From Roseiarcus sp963813555 (lineage in GTDB: Bacteria; Pseudomonadota; Alphaproteobacteria; Rhizobiales; Beijerinckiaceae): 64,000 nucleotides of DNA. Under the pieces are notes generated by a model. That model saw only the letters and a program-made list of their open reading frames with translations, was not told the origin of the DNA and did not search any database. How positions within the stretch are numbered: position 1 is the first letter of the stretch; every line of letters begins with the position of its first letter. The position numbers and the translations under genes were made by a program. Below, one piece after another: positions 15,791 through 25,305 of the stretch. Location: NCBI GenBank assembly GCA_963813555.1, contig CAWEZX010000002.1, positions 496,001-560,000 on the forward strand. Direction: 5' to 3'.

Positions 15791-15958
15791 GCCTCAAGGT
15801 TGGCATGCTTTATGGCCGGTGCGAGAGCCAAGTCAAGAAGCTCTCGGCGCGGCCGAAAGCGCGCCAAGGCGAACCCGAGCTGGATTTCGAACTGGAGCCG
15901 GCGCGACGCTGGCCGCCGTCCTGTTGCAGCCGCCGGCGCAACGGAGGATAAAGGCGCG

Positions 15959-16300
15959 ATGGGCGAGAAGGACAGGGCTGACGCGGTGTTCACGCTGGAT
16001 GAACTCGCGCGAACGATCGATCAGCGCGCCGGGGCGAGCGCGGAGAGTTCCTACACTCGCAGCCTGCTCGACAAGGGCGCAGCCCATTGCGCTCGCAAAT
16101 TCGGCGAGGAAGCGATCGAACTGGCGATCGCCGCCGCGGCGCTGGACGAGAGCGCCGTTCGCTTGGAGGCGGCTGACGTGTTGTACCACCTGCTTGTTGT
16201 GCTTCGGGCGCGGGGCGTGGCGTTGTCGTCGGTAATGGACGAATTGGACAAAAGATCGAAACAAAGCGGTCACCAGGAAAAGGCGTCGCGAACGAAGTGA
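15959..16300 (+). CDS. hisE: Phosphoribosyl-ATP pyrophosphatase
   Basis: It hydrolyses phosphoribosyl-ATP to phosphoribosyl-AMP, the second step of histidine synthesis, in the cytosol. At 113 aa it is the normal HisE length. Family blocks are SYTRSLLDKGAAHCARKFGE, EEAIELAIAAAA and LEAADVLYHLLVVLRARG, with the acidic residues that bind Mg2+. ATG 15959 is chosen over longer frames because it begins the conserved part. In many alphaproteobacteria hisE is the last gene of hisBHAFE and is followed by coaA. Here coaA follows after 55 bases, but the upstream his genes are absent and a tRNA lies 168 bases upstream. Confidence 0.93.
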   Translation: MGEKDRADAVFTLDELARTIDQRAGASAESSYTRSLLDKGAAHCARKFGEEAIELAIAAAALDESAVRLEAADVLYHLLVVLRARGVALSSVMDELDKRSKQSGHQEKASRTK

Positions 16301-16355
16301 AAGCGCCGGCGAATAGACCCCGATCGAGCCGACCGGCTCGAGTGAGAGAGTTCTG

Positions 16356-17312
16356 ATGAATTGCGCTGGGCTTCAATCGCTCGAGTCCCCGTTCCGCCGC
16401 TTCACCCGTGACGAATGGGCGCAATTGCGCGCCGACACCCAGCTCACTCTGACGATCGATGACCTGCGCAAATTGCAGTCGACGCATGATCCGATCTCGC
16501 TCGACGAGGTCGTCGCCATCTATCTACCGCTATCGCGACTGTTGGCGCTCTACGTTGCGGCGACGCAGGGACTGTTCAAGGCGACGCAGCGGTTTCTCGG
16601 CGCAACCGATGGAAAAGTCCCTTACATTATTGGGATCGCCGGATCAGTCGCGGCCGGCAAGTCGACGACGGCGCGTGTACTGCAGGCGCTTTTGACCCGC
16701 TGGCCGAACACGCCCAAGGTGCAGCTCGTCACCACCGATGGCTTCCTGCGCCCGAATGCGGAGCTGATCCGGCAGGGCATCATGGACCGCAAGGGCTTTC
16801 CCGAAAGCTACGACGGGACGGCGGTGCTTCGCTTTCTTTCCGCGGTCAAGGCGGGGCAGCACAATGTCGCCGCTCCGGTCTATTCGCACATCACCTACGA
16901 CATCGTGAAGGGAGAATCGATCAGCGTTGATCGGCCGGATATTCTCATCTTCGAGGGGATCAACGTCTTGCTGCCCAACCGGCTGCCCCGAGACGGCAAA
17001 GAAATCCCATTCGTCTCCGACTTTTTCGACTTCTCCATCTTCCTGGACGCCGGCGATGCGTTGCTGGAGCAATGGTATATCGAACGCTTCATGGGCCTGC
17101 GGACGACGGCGTTCCGTGATCCGCGCAGCTATTTCCGCCAATACGCCGACCTCAACGATGCGGAAGCCGAGGCGACAGCGCGTTCGATCTGGCGGCGCAT
17201 CAATCTCGTCAATTTGCACGAGAATATTTTGCCGACCCGTCCGCGCGCCGACCTGCTCCTGACGAAAGGCGCGAGTCATCGGATCGAAGAAGTCGCGCTG
17301 AGAAAGCTGTGA
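16356..17312 (+). CDS. coaA: Pantothenate kinase type I
   Basis: It phosphorylates pantothenate with ATP, the first and usually rate-setting step of coenzyme A synthesis. At 318 aa it is the usual length for bacterial CoaA. Visible are the P-loop GIAGSVAAGKSTTARVLQAL, VQLVTTDGFLRPNAEL with the catalytic aspartate, MDRKGFPESYDGTAVLRFL and the C-terminal block ENILPTRPRADLLLTKG. It follows hisE and its stop overlaps the next gene's GTG start, so the three genes are probably one transcript. Confidence 0.96.
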   Translation: MNCAGLQSLESPFRRFTRDEWAQLRADTQLTLTIDDLRKLQSTHDPISLDEVVAIYLPLSRLLALYVAATQGLFKATQRFLGATDGKVPYIIGIAGSVAAGKSTTARVLQALLTRWPNTPKVQLVTTDGFLRPNAELIRQGIMDRKGFPESYDGTAVLRFLSAVKAGQHNVAAPVYSHITYDIVKGESISVDRPDILIFEGINVLLPNRLPRDGKEIPFVSDFFDFSIFLDAGDALLEQWYIERFMGLRTTAFRDPRSYFRQYADLNDAEAEATARSIWRRINLVNLHENILPTRPRADLLLTKGASHRIEEVALRKL

Positions 17313-18313
17313 GCGTGATTGTACGATTCACGCTGAGCGTCTGCGCATGCCTTCTCGGCCTCCTCACGTTTTCCCTCGCTGCAGCCGAGCCGCCCAAGCC
17401 CTGTCAAGGCTCGGATCTCACCCAGGTTGAGGGGCTCGCCGCAGCCAAGTCGACGCGAGCGGACGATCTCGTCAACGGCGACGGGTTGCTCTGGCGCATC
17501 GAGAAGCCCGGTCTTGCGCCTTCCTATCTCTTCGGCACAATTCATTCGACCGACGAATCCACGCTCGAAGTCGCCCGACGCGCCGCGCCATTGATTGACG
17601 GCTCCAAGGTCGTAGCGACCGAACTTGGCGGCCCGCTCGACCTGATCGAACGAGCTAACATCACGGCGGCGATGCTCGCCAAGGCGCTCGATCGCGACCA
17701 CGACACATTCGAGGGCGCAATCGCGCCGGAGGACCGCGAGCTGATCGAGAAATTCGTCTCGAGCCTCGGCTATCCCGCTGAATTCGCGCACCACTTGAAG
17801 CCTTGGTTTCTCGCCATTCTGACTGCGCTGCCCGCTTGTGAAGCTGAGCGCGAAGCGCTCGATCTGCCCGAGGTCGACCAATTTCTCGCTCAGACCGCGA
17901 AAGACGCGAGCATCAAAGTCATTGGGCTTGAAACGCCGGAGGAGCAGATCGACGCGATCGCGGCCATGCGCCCCGAAGTCGCGGCGACCCTGCTGACGCT
18001 CGCCGCCCGGGACCCGGGCTTAAACGACGACCTCTACGCAAACACGCTCAGGCTCTATCGCGAAAGCCGGCCGGCCGAAATCGTGGCGATCGCCGACGCC
18101 TTGGGGGGATTGAGTGAGTCCGAGCGCGCGGCGCAGGACGAATTCATGCGCGATCTGCTCCAAGGCCGAAACGCCATCATGGCTGAGCGCGCCACGCCGC
18201 TTCTGGCCTCAGGCGGCGCGTTTATCGCCGTTGGCGCGCTGCATCTCGCGGGCAAGACCGGCCTCATCGAGCGCTTCCGCGCGGACGGCTACACGGTGAC
18301 CAAAGTCTGGTAG
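17309..18313 (+). CDS. TraB/GumN family protein, exported
   Basis: 334 aa, starting GTG inside the coaA stop (GTGA). A signal peptide covers about residues 1-26 (FTLSVCACLLGLLTFSLAAA). The TraB/GumN signature is present as SYLFGTIHSTDE near residue 75 (GxxH motif). The second conserved block is GGAFIAVGALHLAGKTGLIE near the C-terminus. The family is related to Tiki metalloproteases and its bacterial role is mostly unknown; a periplasmic location is likely. It converges on the aldehyde dehydrogenase gene with only a few bases between stops. Confidence 0.88.
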   Translation: MSVIVRFTLSVCACLLGLLTFSLAAAEPPKPCQGSDLTQVEGLAAAKSTRADDLVNGDGLLWRIEKPGLAPSYLFGTIHSTDESTLEVARRAAPLIDGSKVVATELGGPLDLIERANITAAMLAKALDRDHDTFEGAIAPEDRELIEKFVSSLGYPAEFAHHLKPWFLAILTALPACEAEREALDLPEVDQFLAQTAKDASIKVIGLETPEEQIDAIAAMRPEVAATLLTLAARDPGLNDDLYANTLRLYRESRPAEIVAIADALGGLSESERAAQDEFMRDLLQGRNAIMAERATPLLASGGAFIAVGALHLAGKTGLIERFRADGYTVTKVW

Positions 18314-18317
18314 CCCG

Positions 18318-20696
18318 CTATTCCCCGTAAGGCGTCCAAATGTTCTTGACCTGGGTCGCGCGGCGCAGGAAATCGCGGCCCTCGGCTTTGGCCCAGTCGA
18401 TCGCCGCCGCCGAGGTCCAGGTCGCCTTGAGATTGCCGGCGGAAAGCGCCTCGACTTGCGCTGACCCGTCCGTGTCGCCGACATACCAGACCGCGTCGAC
18501 GCCGTCGTGCTCGGCCAGTGTCTTGGCCAGGACGTTTGCCTCTCCGGTGACAATGTTGACGACCCCGGCGGGCACATCCGAGGTTTCAAGCACCGAATAA
18601 AAATCAGTCACACTCAACGGATGGCTCGCCGACGGAATTGCGACGACGCAATTGCCCATGGCGATCGCCGGCATCACGAGGGAGACGAAGCCGAGCAGCG
18701 GCGCCTCGTTCGGGCAGACAATTCCCGTCACGCCCCATGGCTCGTTCATCGCAATGGTCACGAAGCGCGAACGTGTTGCGTGCACGGCGCCGTCGAACTT
18801 GTCGGCATAGCCGGCGTAGACAAACGCGCGGCGGATCGAGGCGTCGACTTGCGCCTTGGCCGCGCGGGCGGAGACCCCGGTCATGGCGCTGAGCCGTCGC
18901 GCGAATTCGTCTTCGCGGGCGGCCAGGTTCTCGGCCACATAATAGAGCACTTGCGCGCGATTGTGCGCCGTCGCCGCTCCCCAGGAGGAAGCCTTCGCAG
19001 CGGCTTCGACCGCGTTGCGAATGTCCTTGCGATTGCCGAGGCCGGCGAGCCCAAGTTCGCGGCCAGCCGAGTCGAGAACCGCGTAGCTATAGCCGGAATC
19101 GGGCCGCGCCTGCTTGCCGCCGATGAAGAGCTTGGCGGTGCGATCAGGGCCCCCGTCGATGACGTTTCGCGCCGGACTAAACCCGGGCGCAGCGACGAGG
19201 CGCGTCGGGCGGGAAGCGTTGGGCTTGGCTTTCGGCTCGTCGGCGGTCCGGTACTCGTACAGGCCTTCGCGCCCGCCTTCGCGGCCGAAGCCGCTCTCGC
19301 GGTAGCCGCCGAACCCCGAGGCGGCGTCGAACATGTTTGTCGAATTGATCCAGACGACGCCAGCCTTGATGCGGGCCGCGACCTCGAGCGCGCGATTGAC
19401 GTTCTCCGTCCAGACGGACGCCGCCAAGCCGTAGCGTGTGTTGTTGGCGAGCGCGACCGCCTCGTCCGGCGTGCGGAAGGTCGTGGCGACCAGCACCGGG
19501 CCGAAGATTTCCTCCCGCGCGAGCACGGACGCGGGATCCACGCCGGTGACCAGGGTTGGCGGGTAGAAGCAGCCTCGATCGGGAAGCGATTCATTGGCGC
19601 GGAAGACTTCGAGCCCCTCCTCCTCGCCTTCGCGCATCAGCCGGTGGATTCGCTCGAGCTGAACCGGGGCGACGATCGCGCCGACATCGGTCGACTTGTC
19701 GAGCGGATCGCCCAGTCTCAGGTTCGTCATGCGGGCGCGCAGCTTGGCGTACAAGGTTTCGGCGACGCTTTCCGCGATCAGAAGCCGGGAGCCGGCGCAA
19801 CAGACCTGCCCTTGATTGAACCAGATCGCGTCGACCACGCCCTCGACCGCGCTGTCGAGGTCCGCGTCCTCGAACACGACGAACGGCGACTTGCCGCCGA
19901 GCTCAAGCGACAGTTTCTTGCCCGTGCCAGCCGTCGCTTTGCGAATTGCCCGTCCAACCTCGGTCGAGCCAGTGAAGGCGATCTTGTCCACGCCATCATG
20001 CGCGACCAGCGCAGCGCCGGTCCCCCCGTCGCCGGTGACGATATTGACAACGCCCGGCGGCAGTCCCGTCTCGACGCAGATCGCCGCAAAGGCGAGCGCG
20101 GTCAGGGGCGTGAATTCCGCCGGCTTCAGCACCACCGTGTTCCCGGCCGCGAGCGCCGGCGCGATCTTCCAGGCGAGCATAAGCAGCGGAAAATTCCACG
20201 GGATGATCTGCCCGCACACCCCGACCGGCTTGGTCCCCGGAAACTCGCTGTCGATCAGCGACGCCCAACCGGCGTGATGATAGAAATGGCGGGCGACCAG
20301 CGGAATGTCGATGTCGCGCGATTCGCGGATCGGCTTGCCGTTGTCGATCGTCTCCAGGACGGACAGAAAGCGCTCACGCTTCTGCACATGGCGCGCGAGC
20401 GCGTAAATATGCTTCGACCGCTCGAAGCCGGAGAGCGCCGCCCATTTGGCCTGAGCCTTCCGCGCCGCGGCGACGGCGGCGTCAATGTCCTGCGGAGAGC
20501 CCTGCGAAACGCGAGCGATGCGTTCGCCGGTCGCGGGATTGAAGACATCAAACAGGTCGCCCGGTTTGGTGAAGACGCCGTTGATGAAGTGCCCGAAGCC
20601 CGCCTTGTGCTCTTCGAGCCAGGCTCTGACATGTTCGCTGCCTTCCGGCGAAGGACCGTAGTCCATCGTGCGCAGGATGTCCTTGACGACGCCCAT
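18318..20696 (-). CDS. Two-domain aldehyde dehydrogenase (ALDH16-like, 792 aa)
   Basis: The N-terminal domain (about 35-480) is a complete NAD(P)-dependent aldehyde dehydrogenase: CGQIIPWNFPLLMLAWK, the FTGSTEVG nucleotide turn, LELGGKSPFVVFEDADLD with the general-base Glu, and NQGQVCCAGSRLL with the nucleophilic Cys. A second, shorter ALDH-like domain (about 510-790) has the Rossmann-type parts (GVTGIVCPNEAPLLGFVSL, PAGVVNIVTGEANVLAK) but lacks the Glu/Cys pair, so it is probably structural. This layout resembles ALDH16. It lies nine bases after deoC on the same strand, so it is well placed to oxidise the acetaldehyde released by deoxyribose-phosphate aldolase. Confidence 0.9.
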   Translation of the reverse strand: MGVVKDILRTMDYGPSPEGSEHVRAWLEEHKAGFGHFINGVFTKPGDLFDVFNPATGERIARVSQGSPQDIDAAVAAARKAQAKWAALSGFERSKHIYALARHVQKRERFLSVLETIDNGKPIRESRDIDIPLVARHFYHHAGWASLIDSEFPGTKPVGVCGQIIPWNFPLLMLAWKIAPALAAGNTVVLKPAEFTPLTALAFAAICVETGLPPGVVNIVTGDGGTGAALVAHDGVDKIAFTGSTEVGRAIRKATAGTGKKLSLELGGKSPFVVFEDADLDSAVEGVVDAIWFNQGQVCCAGSRLLIAESVAETLYAKLRARMTNLRLGDPLDKSTDVGAIVAPVQLERIHRLMREGEEEGLEVFRANESLPDRGCFYPPTLVTGVDPASVLAREEIFGPVLVATTFRTPDEAVALANNTRYGLAASVWTENVNRALEVAARIKAGVVWINSTNMFDAASGFGGYRESGFGREGGREGLYEYRTADEPKAKPNASRPTRLVAAPGFSPARNVIDGGPDRTAKLFIGGKQARPDSGYSYAVLDSAGRELGLAGLGNRKDIRNAVEAAAKASSWGAATAHNRAQVLYYVAENLAAREDEFARRLSAMTGVSARAAKAQVDASIRRAFVYAGYADKFDGAVHATRSRFVTIAMNEPWGVTGIVCPNEAPLLGFVSLVMPAIAMGNCVVAIPSASHPLSVTDFYSVLETSDVPAGVVNIVTGEANVLAKTLAEHDGVDAVWYVGDTDGSAQVEALSAGNLKATWTSAAAIDWAKAEGRDFLRRATQVKNIWTPYGE

Positions 20697-20705
20697 GAGT
20701 GTGCC

Positions 20706-21695
20706 TCACGCCATTGCGTGGCGATGCGCGGCCGAATAACGCCCGGTCGCGTAATGGTCAAGTTGACGCTCGATGTCGGTCAGCAGGCCGCTCGCGCCGA
20801 TGCGGAAGAGATCGGGCTGCATCCACTGTACGCCGAGTTCCTCCTTCATCAGGATCAGCCAGGCGAGCGCATCCTTGGCCGTGCGCAGGCCGCCCGCAGG
20901 TTTGAACCCGATGTCGACGCCGGCGCGCTCGCGATAATCGCGCAAGGCCCGGAGCATCACCAGGCTGACCGGCAACGTCGCGTTGACATCCTCCTTGCCG
21001 GTGGACGTCTTGATGAAGTCAGCGCCCGCCTGCATCGCCACCATGCTGGCCGCATAGACGTTGCGCAGCGTCTTCAAGTCTCCCGTGCCGAGGATCGTCT
21101 TCAAATGCGCTCGCCCGCAGGATTCGCGCATCGCCGCAACCTCGTCGTAGAGCGCGTTCCAGTCGCGGTTCAGCGCATGCGCGCGGGTGATGACGATGTC
21201 GATCTCGCGCGCGCCCTCCTGGACCGCGTAACGAATCTCCTCCAGCCTCTGCTTCAAAGGCGTGAGGCCAGCCGGAAAGCCGGTCGCGACGGAGGCGACC
21301 GGAATCCCCGATCCCTCGAGCGCCTTGACCGCCGGCCCGACCATGGTCGGGTAGACGCAGACCGTGGCGACCGTGAGGCCCAAGTCCGCGAGATCGAGCG
21401 CGGCGAGGACCTCGTCGCCGAGAGGGTGACGCGCCTTGGCGCAGAGCCGGCGCACGCGCCCCGGCGTGTCGTCGCCCGAAAGCGTTGTGAGGTCGATACA
21501 GGTCATCGCCTTCACGAGCCACGCCGCCTGGTATTCCTTCTTGACCGACCGGCGCGTGGTCAAAGTCGCGGCGCGGCGCTCAACCGCGCTCGGGTTGACG
21601 CCGACGCTCTCGAACCAATCGGGCGAAAGCGGCGCGCCCGGATTGCGCGGCCGGTTATGCCCAGCCTGGATTGGAGTGGCGACCGCCTGGTCCAT
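20706..21695 (-). CDS. deoC: Deoxyribose-phosphate aldolase
   Basis: It cleaves 2-deoxyribose 5-phosphate into glyceraldehyde 3-phosphate and acetaldehyde (class I Schiff-base aldolase). 329 aa from ATG 21695, which has GGAGG nine bases upstream; a longer frame exists but lacks support. Key motifs are EIDIVITRAHALNRDW (the aspartate), ADFIKTSTGKEDVNATLPVS with the Schiff-base lysine, and GVDIGFKPAGGLRTAKDALA with the second lysine. It is longer than E. coli DeoC (about 260) because of an N-terminal extension. First gene of a deoC-ALDH operon for deoxynucleoside salvage carbon. Confidence 0.95.
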   Translation of the reverse strand: MDQAVATPIQAGHNRPRNPGAPLSPDWFESVGVNPSAVERRAATLTTRRSVKKEYQAAWLVKAMTCIDLTTLSGDDTPGRVRRLCAKARHPLGDEVLAALDLADLGLTVATVCVYPTMVGPAVKALEGSGIPVASVATGFPAGLTPLKQRLEEIRYAVQEGAREIDIVITRAHALNRDWNALYDEVAAMRESCGRAHLKTILGTGDLKTLRNVYAASMVAMQAGADFIKTSTGKEDVNATLPVSLVMLRALRDYRERAGVDIGFKPAGGLRTAKDALAWLILMKEELGVQWMQPDLFRIGASGLLTDIERQLDHYATGRYSAAHRHAMA

Positions 21696-22005
21696 GGGCG
21701 CCTCCGCTTCCTTTGCATTTAGCCTTGTTAAGGATGTCACGATCGGGCGGCCAAGTCCAAAATTGCGCGATTGCAAGCGACCGTGGGTATATGGCCGGTT
21801 TCTTGACTCCAGCGGAGTGAGACGCCGATCACATAGATATTGCAGCGGGACGGCAAAATGAAGAAGCTGCTGTCGGGCGAGGGGGCCGTCGCACGGACGA
21901 TCCGTCGGCTCGGCCAGGGCTGGGGAACCTGCAATGCTTCAATTCCATGTGGCGATAAGCTTGGTCGGAATTCTCTCCGGCCTCGTCATGTTGTACGGCC
22001 TTTTG

Positions 22006-23072
22006 CTAAGCAGAGATTCGTGGCATGGCCAACGGATTGGGGATGCGCTCGCGGTTGAGATCAATGACGGCGTGATGGATGGCCTGGTCGAGCGCGGCGG
22101 CGTCGGTGAAGGTCTGGTGGGCGAGGTGATGGGCTTTGAGATCGCGCCAGACCGGCTCGATGTCGTTGAGTTCGGGGGCGTATTTCGGCAGCCATTCGAC
22201 GGTGAGCCAGTGTGCGCGGGCGGTGAGGGCGGCGAGCGAGCGTTTGCTGGTGTGGATCGGACCATTGTCCTCGACCAGCACGACCGGCTTGGCCTGCCGC
22301 CCGGGCTGCGGCCCAAAGAGACGGTCGAGTTGCTCCAGATGAGCGATGAAATCGCTGCTGCGCTTGGTCGGGCTGGTATGGACGATGAGTTGGCGCGTGA
22401 GGGGATCGAGCGACCCCAGTATCGCGACCTTCTTGGCCTGCCCCGGCGCCGGCACACGCAAGTCCGCTCCCGACTTCGCCCAGGCGCGGGCGAGATAAGG
22501 ATGGGTCAGCGCCTCGCTCTCATCGCCGTAGAGAAGAACGATGTCGCCGGCTTCGGCCTGCTGTTTGCGCAGTTGCAGGCGCAGGCCCACCCGTTCCACT
22601 TCGCTTTCCCTCTGACGGCCCTTCAGCGTGTGCCGGGGCCGCCGCCAGCGGAACTTTTTTTTCGCAACGCCTTGGACAGTTGCGAACGGCTGATGCGCAC
22701 GCCCTCGCGCGCTTCGATCTCGGCGCGAAGGCGGGGGATTGTCCAGTTGCGCCGGTCGGCCACAGGTTCTTCCAGCAAGGGGGTGGCAACGCGCATGGCG
22801 GCTTCACTCTTCACCGGAGGCGGGCCCGGCGCGATGCTGGCCTTCAGCGCTGCGATCCCGCCGGCGGCGAAGTCGCTGCGCCACAGCCGAACCGTATCTT
22901 CGCGCACGCCAAACGCCGCCGCGATCTTGGGGCTGGTCCAACCAGCCAGCGTCAAAAGCACGGCGCGGGCGCGGTCCGCCTCGCCGCGATCGCGTGAACC
23001 GGCAAGAGCCAAGAGGCCGGCGCGTTGTTCATCGCTCGCCGTAACCGGAGACTTTCCCGCCATGTCATACAC
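22006..23072 (-). CDS. IS630 transposase, two frames joined by A-run frameshift
   Basis: The first frame (23072 to 22623) starts MAGKSPVTASDEQRAGLLAL and carries HTH domains (SPKIAAAFGVREDTVRLWR, then WTIPRLRAEIEAREGVRISR). The second frame (to 22006) holds the DDE domain: LYGDESEALTHPYLARAWA, PVVLVEDNGPIHTSKRSLAA and LPKYAPELNDIEPVWRDLKA. The frames meet at an A8 run near 22655, the usual programmed-frameshift site in IS630 elements, so the gene is probably functional. Its stop overlaps the element end. Confidence 0.85.
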
Positions 23073-23141
23073 CTTGCGAATTGGCGCAGGCAGCCAACCG
23101 CAAAAAACCTATCCGTTGGTTAGCCAAACGGAATTTGCTTA
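22007..23141 (-). mobile_element. IS630-family element in membrane protein gene
   Basis: It is flanked by TA at 22007-22008 and 23140-23141. Imperfect terminal inverted repeats are visible: both ends begin AAGCA from the outside and share a CCAACGGAT block further in. Removing the element with one TA restores the host reading frame. Confidence 0.88.
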
Positions 23142-23739
23142 GGTCGGAATTTCAGGACGGCGATCGCCGTCTTTCTCGCCACGACGATCCTGACAAGCCT
23201 GACCGGTTTTCCGCTGCCGCCGTTCGGCTTCGATCCGCCGCGCGCTGTCGGCGTTCTCTCGCTCATTCTGCTCGTCGGCGCGGTCGCCGCCTATTACGGC
23301 TTTCGCCTCGCCGGAGCGTGGCGATGGATTTTTGTCGCCTGCGCGGTTGCGGCGCTTTATCTCAACGTGTTCGTGTTGGTCGCACAGGGATTTATGAAGG
23401 TCCCGGCGCTCCACGCGCTCGCGCCGACGTAATCCGAGCCGCCGTTCGCGATTGTACAGGGAATTGTGCTCTTGATCTTCATCGCGCTTGGGATATGGGC
23501 CGCGATCAAGTTTCGGCCGATCGACGACCGGCGCTGGCCGCGGCGTTGATTTCAGTTCCTGCCGAGAGCGAGGCTACTCAGAATTTGCTTTTCTAAATTC
23601 CCGCGCCATGCAAGGAATGGACAGCTGATTTGCGAAACGGTCGGGCCCGAGGGTCATTCGCGTAGCGCGAAGGTCTCTTGACGCTCAAGGTCATCCTGCC
23701 TCGCCGCCTCTCGCAACAGCGGGGAGGGAGGCCGAGCAG

Positions 23740-25203
23740 ATGACAATCGCCAACGCGTCGCCACGCCTTTACAACGAGGATCTTGCTCCGGCTCGCGAGC
23801 GAAACTGGGGCGCTTTCAGCATCTTCAACGTCTGGACGTCCGACGTCCATAGCCTCTGGGGCTATTACCTCGCGGCGAGCCTCTTCCTCATCTGCGGCAA
23901 TTTCATCAATTTCATCTTTGCGATCGGAATTGGCTCTCTGGTCATTTTCCTGCTGATGACTCTCGTCGGCTTCGCCGGCGTCAAGACCGGAGTTCCCTAC
24001 CCGGTTCTCGCCCGGGCGTCGTTCGGGACCTTCGGCGCCAATTTGCCCGCGTTGGTCCGGGCGGTGGTCGCTTGTTTCTGGTATGGCGCGCAAACGAGCG
24101 CCGCGTCCGGCGCCATAGTCGCCCTTCTCCTGCGCAGCAGCGCGATCGCTGACTTCAACCGGAATTCGCATCTCCTTGGCCACACGACCTTGGAGACGAT
24201 CACCTTCATCATCGTGTGGGCCTTGCAGCTCCTGATCATTCAGCATGGAATGGAGACGGTACGACGGTTTCAGGACTGGGCGGGTCCGGCCGTGTGGGTG
24301 ATGATGCTGATCCTCGCCATATATCTTTGCGTGAAGGCCGGCGGGATTTCATTCGGCAACGACATTCCGCGCGACGTGCTGATACAAAAGACCGCCGACG
24401 CCGGCGTTCCCGGCGAGCCCGGCTCGTTTCCGGCGCTGGCGGCCGTCGCCGCGACCTGGGTCACCTATTTCGCCGCGCTCTACCTCAATTTCTGCGACTT
24501 CTCGCGCTACGCGCCGGACAGGCGGGCGGTCTGGATCGGCAATGTCTGGGGCCTGCCGATCAACCTCGTCCTGTTCTCGTTCGTCGCCGGCATCACGACC
24601 GCGGCAGCCTATACCGTCTATCACGAGGCCTTGTTGCACCCGGACGAGATTTCGGCGCGCTTCGACAATTGGTTCCTCGCCGTGGTGGCCGCGCTTACGT
24701 TTGCGGTGGCGACGCTCGGCATCAACGTGGTGGCCAATTTCGTCTCGCCGGCGTTCGACTTCTCGAACGTGTTCCCGAGCACGATCGACTTCAAGAAAGG
24801 CGGCTACATCGCCGCGGCGATCGCACTCGTTCTCTATCCTTTCGCGCCGTGGCAAGGGAGCGCGGCGGCGTTCGTCGGCATTATCGGCTCAACGATGGGC
24901 CCGATCTTCGGCATCATCATGGTGGACTACTATCTCATCCACAATGGCGAGATCGACGTTCCCGAACTCTATCGCGAGGAAGGGATCTATCGCTATACGA
25001 ACGGCTGGAACCTCAACGCGGTGATCGCCGCCGCGGTCGGCGCCGTCTTCTCGAGCATCCTGCCGAACTTCACCAAGATCCTGCCGTCCTGGTGGGGCAT
25101 CTATGGCTGGTTTTTCGGGGTCGCGATCGGCGGCGGGGTCTATTACGCGCTGGTCAAAGCCCGGGGAGCGCCGGCCACTCGCGCGGCCCGCGCGGCCGAG
25201 TAG
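23740..25203 (+). CDS. NCS1-family nucleobase/allantoin transporter
   Basis: 487 aa, about 12 predicted membrane helices, inner membrane. It opens with a cytosolic end and the NCS1 landmark RNWGAFSIFNVWTSDVHSLW, then YLAASLFLICGNFINFIFAI, GVKTGVPYPVLARASFGTFG, CDFSRYAPDRRAVWIGNVWG and FVGIIGSTMGPIFGIIMVDY. The family moves cytosine, uracil, allantoin, hydantoins or related compounds with H+ or Na+; the substrate cannot be told here. No catabolic partner gene lies next to it. It ends shortly before a bidirectional hairpin shared with iorB. Confidence 0.92.
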   Translation: MTIANASPRLYNEDLAPARERNWGAFSIFNVWTSDVHSLWGYYLAASLFLICGNFINFIFAIGIGSLVIFLLMTLVGFAGVKTGVPYPVLARASFGTFGANLPALVRAVVACFWYGAQTSAASGAIVALLLRSSAIADFNRNSHLLGHTTLETITFIIVWALQLLIIQHGMETVRRFQDWAGPAVWVMMLILAIYLCVKAGGISFGNDIPRDVLIQKTADAGVPGEPGSFPALAAVAATWVTYFAALYLNFCDFSRYAPDRRAVWIGNVWGLPINLVLFSFVAGITTAAAYTVYHEALLHPDEISARFDNWFLAVVAALTFAVATLGINVVANFVSPAFDFSNVFPSTIDFKKGGYIAAAIALVLYPFAPWQGSAAAFVGIIGSTMGPIFGIIMVDYYLIHNGEIDVPELYREEGIYRYTNGWNLNAVIAAAVGAVFSSILPNFTKILPSWWGIYGWFFGVAIGGGVYYALVKARGAPATRAARAAE

Positions 25204-25262
25204 AGGGCACGCGCCTTCGCAGGCTCGTTTGGAACTTCCATCGCCGCCGTATGGCGTCGAGG

Positions 25263-25291
25263 GTCAGGCCGGGAGCGGCTCCCGGCCTGAC
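25263..25291. terminator. Bidirectional hairpin between convergent genes
   Basis: A perfect 13-bp stem, GTCAGGCCGGGAG with CTCCCGGCCTGAC, around a CGG loop. It lies between the converging transporter and iorB genes, with no T-run on either side. Confidence 0.75.
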
Positions 25292-25305
25292 TCGCATAGC
25301 TGGGC

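Larger units (their letters stand above)
21934..23549 (+). pseudogene. Four-helix membrane protein gene split by IS630
   Basis: The 5' piece encodes MLQFHVAISLVGILSGLVML then YGLLL. The 3' piece after 23141 resumes with TAIAVFLATTILTSLTGFPL, then PPFGFDPPRAVGVLSLI and further hydrophobic helices. Removing the IS and one TA rejoins the frame without a gap (LLLGRNFRTAIAV). The 3' part also has a TAA where a CAA codon is expected (after HALAPT, near 23430), beyond which the frame remains open to the TGA at 23549. The protein resembles an uncharacterised conserved membrane protein of alphaproteobacteria. Doubly dead. Confidence 0.8.

Noticed and set aside
18507..21722. A 1071-codon open frame on the plus strand
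   Set aside because: It is antisense to the aldehyde dehydrogenase and deoC genes, whose domains are complete; the frame has no recognisable motifs and reflects high GC with few stops.
23641..23700. Possible dispersed repeat before the NCS1 transporter
   Set aside because: Some resemblance to REP-like sequence but no clear palindrome or second copy in the window.
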